DNA from: Thermovenabulum sp049723235
Lineage (GTDB): Bacteria > Bacillota > Thermosediminibacteria > Thermosediminibacterales > Thermosediminibacteraceae
Assembly: GCF_049723235.1 (NCBI RefSeq)
Contig: NZ_JBNARB010000022.1
Coordinates: 1-33,335, forward strand
Direction of reading: 5' to 3'
DNA length: 33,335 nucleotides
Below, piece after piece: positions 32,048 through 33,335 of this stretch; position 1 is the first letter of the stretch; each line of letters opens with the position of its first letter. Below the pieces are notes generated by a model. That model saw only the letters and a list, made by a program, of their open reading frames with translations. It did not search any database and was not told the origin of the DNA. A program made the position numbers and the translations under genes.

Positions 32048-32188
32048 ATGTTTTTTAAAGGTGCGCTTGGTATGGATGTAAAAGCTATAATTGGAGCAAA
32101 CAACCACAATCCTCTTGGCGCAGTAAATGATAAAAAAGAATTGCTTGAAAAGGCTTTTGATATAGGAAGAGAAAATGTCAAAGGATGA
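32048..32188 (+). pseudogene. Small ORF, probably the C-terminal remnant of a flavodoxin-fold reductase
   Basis: An open frame of 46 codons beginning ATG but without a ribosome site, in the 308-base gap between plsC and prsA. The ending GAVNDKKELLEKAFDIGREN resembles the C-terminus of NADPH-dependent FMN reductase or iron-sulfur flavoprotein family members, and the rest is too short to place. I read it as a leftover of a lost gene; it could equally be a random short frame. Confidence 0.35.
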
Positions 32189-32215
32189 TATTGGCTCGAA
32201 TATTAAAAATAAAAG

Positions 32216-32272
32216 AAGGGATAAGTGGTAAATAGAAGGAACGTATATTTTGCACCACTTATCCCTTTTTTT
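32216..32272. terminator. Bidirectional hairpin terminator (second AAGGGATAAGTGG repeat copy)
   Basis: AAGGGATAAGTGGT (32216-32229) and ACCACTTATCCCTT (32254-32267) form a perfect 14-base stem with a 24-base loop, followed by seven T. On the minus strand a T-rich tail also follows, so it can end the prsA transcript. The stem is identical to the one after glmS (21351) while the loop differs completely. Confidence 0.75.
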
Positions 32273-32308
32273 GAATCATAATATGGCCCTGTAAATGCAT
32301 TTCAATTA

Positions 32309-33193
32309 CTATTTTTTATTCAATAAATTTTCGACATTATACTGTTTATAAAGCTCCTGCATCCACGGGTCGTATTCCTGCTGGAACTTCTGGTTGAAAA
32401 GGATATCCCTTATTTTTTCTTTGCTCTTATCAAAACTGGCTTCCTGGGCTTCCTTTTTTTCTTCCACTTTTATGATATGATAACCGTACTGGGTTTTTAC
32501 CGGAGAACTTATCTCTCCTACTTTTAGAGAAAAAGCCACATCTTCAAATTCCTTTACCATATCTCCCCTGCTGAAAAAGCCCAGATCCCCGCCGTTCTCC
32601 TTGGTGGCGGTATCTTTCGAATACTGCTTTGCAAGTTCGGCAAAATCCTGGCCGTTCTTCAATTTAGCCGATATTTCGTTAGCAAGCTTTTCATCATCCA
32701 CTAATATATGGCGGGCTCTTACTTGCTCCTTTTGAGCAAATTCATCTTTATGCTCGTTAAAATAGGATTTCATTTCTTCTTCGGTGATATTGATTCTTGG
32801 AGCAATAAGCTTTTTCGTCTTTATACTCATGGCCAGATTCTTTTTATACTCTTCGAAGGAATAACCACCCATAGCTAAGTTTTGTTTAAAAGCGGTTTCA
32901 CCGCCATAGGCTTCATATATTTTTTCCAGTTCTTTATTAATATCTTCTTCGGTAACGGTGATGTTCTGCTTTTTGGCTTCCAAATCAATAATTTTTTGAG
33001 AAATTAAATAATCTAAGGCTTCTTCTCCGATGGTTTTTACCATTAGATCGTATAGTTCATCCTTGCTTATAGCTTCTCCGTTTACCTTTGCCACTGCTTC
33101 GCTTTTCTTTTCACTGCAACCGGCAATTAGACCTATTATCAGGGTAGCGATTATTAGAATAATCGCTGCTTTTTTAAGGAACAAATTTTTCAT
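32309..33193 (-). CDS. prsA: PrsA-type foldase lipoprotein (parvulin peptidyl-prolyl isomerase)
   Basis: 294 residues. The lipoprotein signal has a positively charged start, a hydrophobic stretch (about 9-23) and lipobox LIAGC with C26 as the lipidated residue. A SurA/PrsA-like helical N-domain (about 33-150) includes the VNGEAISKDEL motif. The parvulin domain is about 159-245, with ARHILVDDEKLA, GGDLGFFSRGDMV and TQYGYHIIKVEEKK. It acts outside the membrane to help fold secreted and wall proteins. The ATG has GGAG upstream. Its transcript probably ends at the hairpin repeat at 32216. The bases after 33194 to the window end are AT-rich with no further feature recognised. Confidence 0.93.
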   Translation of the reverse strand: MKNLFLKKAAIILIIATLIIGLIAGCSEKKSEAVAKVNGEAISKDELYDLMVKTIGEEALDYLISQKIIDLEAKKQNITVTEEDINKELEKIYEAYGGETAFKQNLAMGGYSFEEYKKNLAMSIKTKKLIAPRINITEEEMKSYFNEHKDEFAQKEQVRARHILVDDEKLANEISAKLKNGQDFAELAKQYSKDTATKENGGDLGFFSRGDMVKEFEDVAFSLKVGEISSPVKTQYGYHIIKVEEKKEAQEASFDKSKEKIRDILFNQKFQQEYDPWMQELYKQYNVENLLNKK

Positions 33194-33335
33194 TTATATT
33201 CACGCTCCATATTTTGAATTTTAAAAACCACATATTTATAATATTAACAGAAAGTAGCGGTTTTTTCTATATGTAAATGTATGGAGCTTTTTGCTTTGTA
33301 CCATTTTTTTAATTTCTATCACAAATTTATTGCAG

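Noticed and set aside
1..33335. tRNA or rRNA genes
   Set aside because: No cloverleaf with TTCGA-type arm and no rRNA-like segment was seen on either strand.

Overview
The window looks like chromosome of a low-GC, anaerobic, probably thermophilic Clostridia-type Firmicute (Thermoanaerobacterales / Thermosediminibacterales-like). The grounds are a V/A-type ATPase operon, the [FeFe]-hydrogenase maturase HydF, the Firmicute cdaA-cdaR-glmM order, a glmS ribozyme, strong Shine-Dalgarno sequences and frequent TTG starts. The genus is inference; no rRNA is present.

Layout. (1) 205-5509 is an arsenic/metal-resistance island. A CSC-motif permease and ArsR1 form one minus-strand operon and a five-cysteine DGC-like protein is a second minus-strand unit. 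Both are driven by near-identical promoters (TTGAC[A/T]-17-TAATAT) whose -10 lies inside the same palindromic operator. An intact IS110-family element with a foldable RNA upstream of its recombinase, a strong bridge RNA candidate, sits between this part and a plus-strand arsR2-acr3 operon. (2) 5707-14323 is a nine-gene V-type ATPase operon in the order H-C-I-K-F-E-A-B-D. (3) 14320-15555 is hydF on the minus strand, divergent from (4) 15692-21410: cdaA, cdaR (c-di-AMP synthesis and its regulator), glmM, a glmS ribozyme and glmS, closed by a hairpin terminator. This is the cell-wall amino-sugar and c-di-AMP block. (5) 21219-23054 is a plastic region with repeated hairpins, an RQC-like DNA-binding protein and a decayed IS256-type transposase. 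(6) 23082-27197 holds a PhoB/OmpR-type two-component system, divergent from a small secreted protein, a polyferredoxin-like membrane Fe-S protein and a membrane-anchored protein of unknown function; I read this as one envelope redox/stress module. (7) 27283-29156 holds a glyoxalase-fold remnant, an AEC transporter and a Nudix hydrolase. (8) 29340-31256 is a large secreted tannase-like esterase with an N-terminal repeat domain. (9) 31377-33193 holds a PlsC-like acyltransferase, a small gene remnant and a PrsA-type foldase lipoprotein.

No single block is a clear new defence or biosynthetic system. The most interesting signals are the IS110 bridge RNA candidate, the two matching ArsR operator-promoters, the two-component/secreted/Fe-S module, the dispersed hairpin repeats, and the direct repeats bracketing the Nudix-tannase segment. 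All calls come from reading the sequence; no database search was possible.
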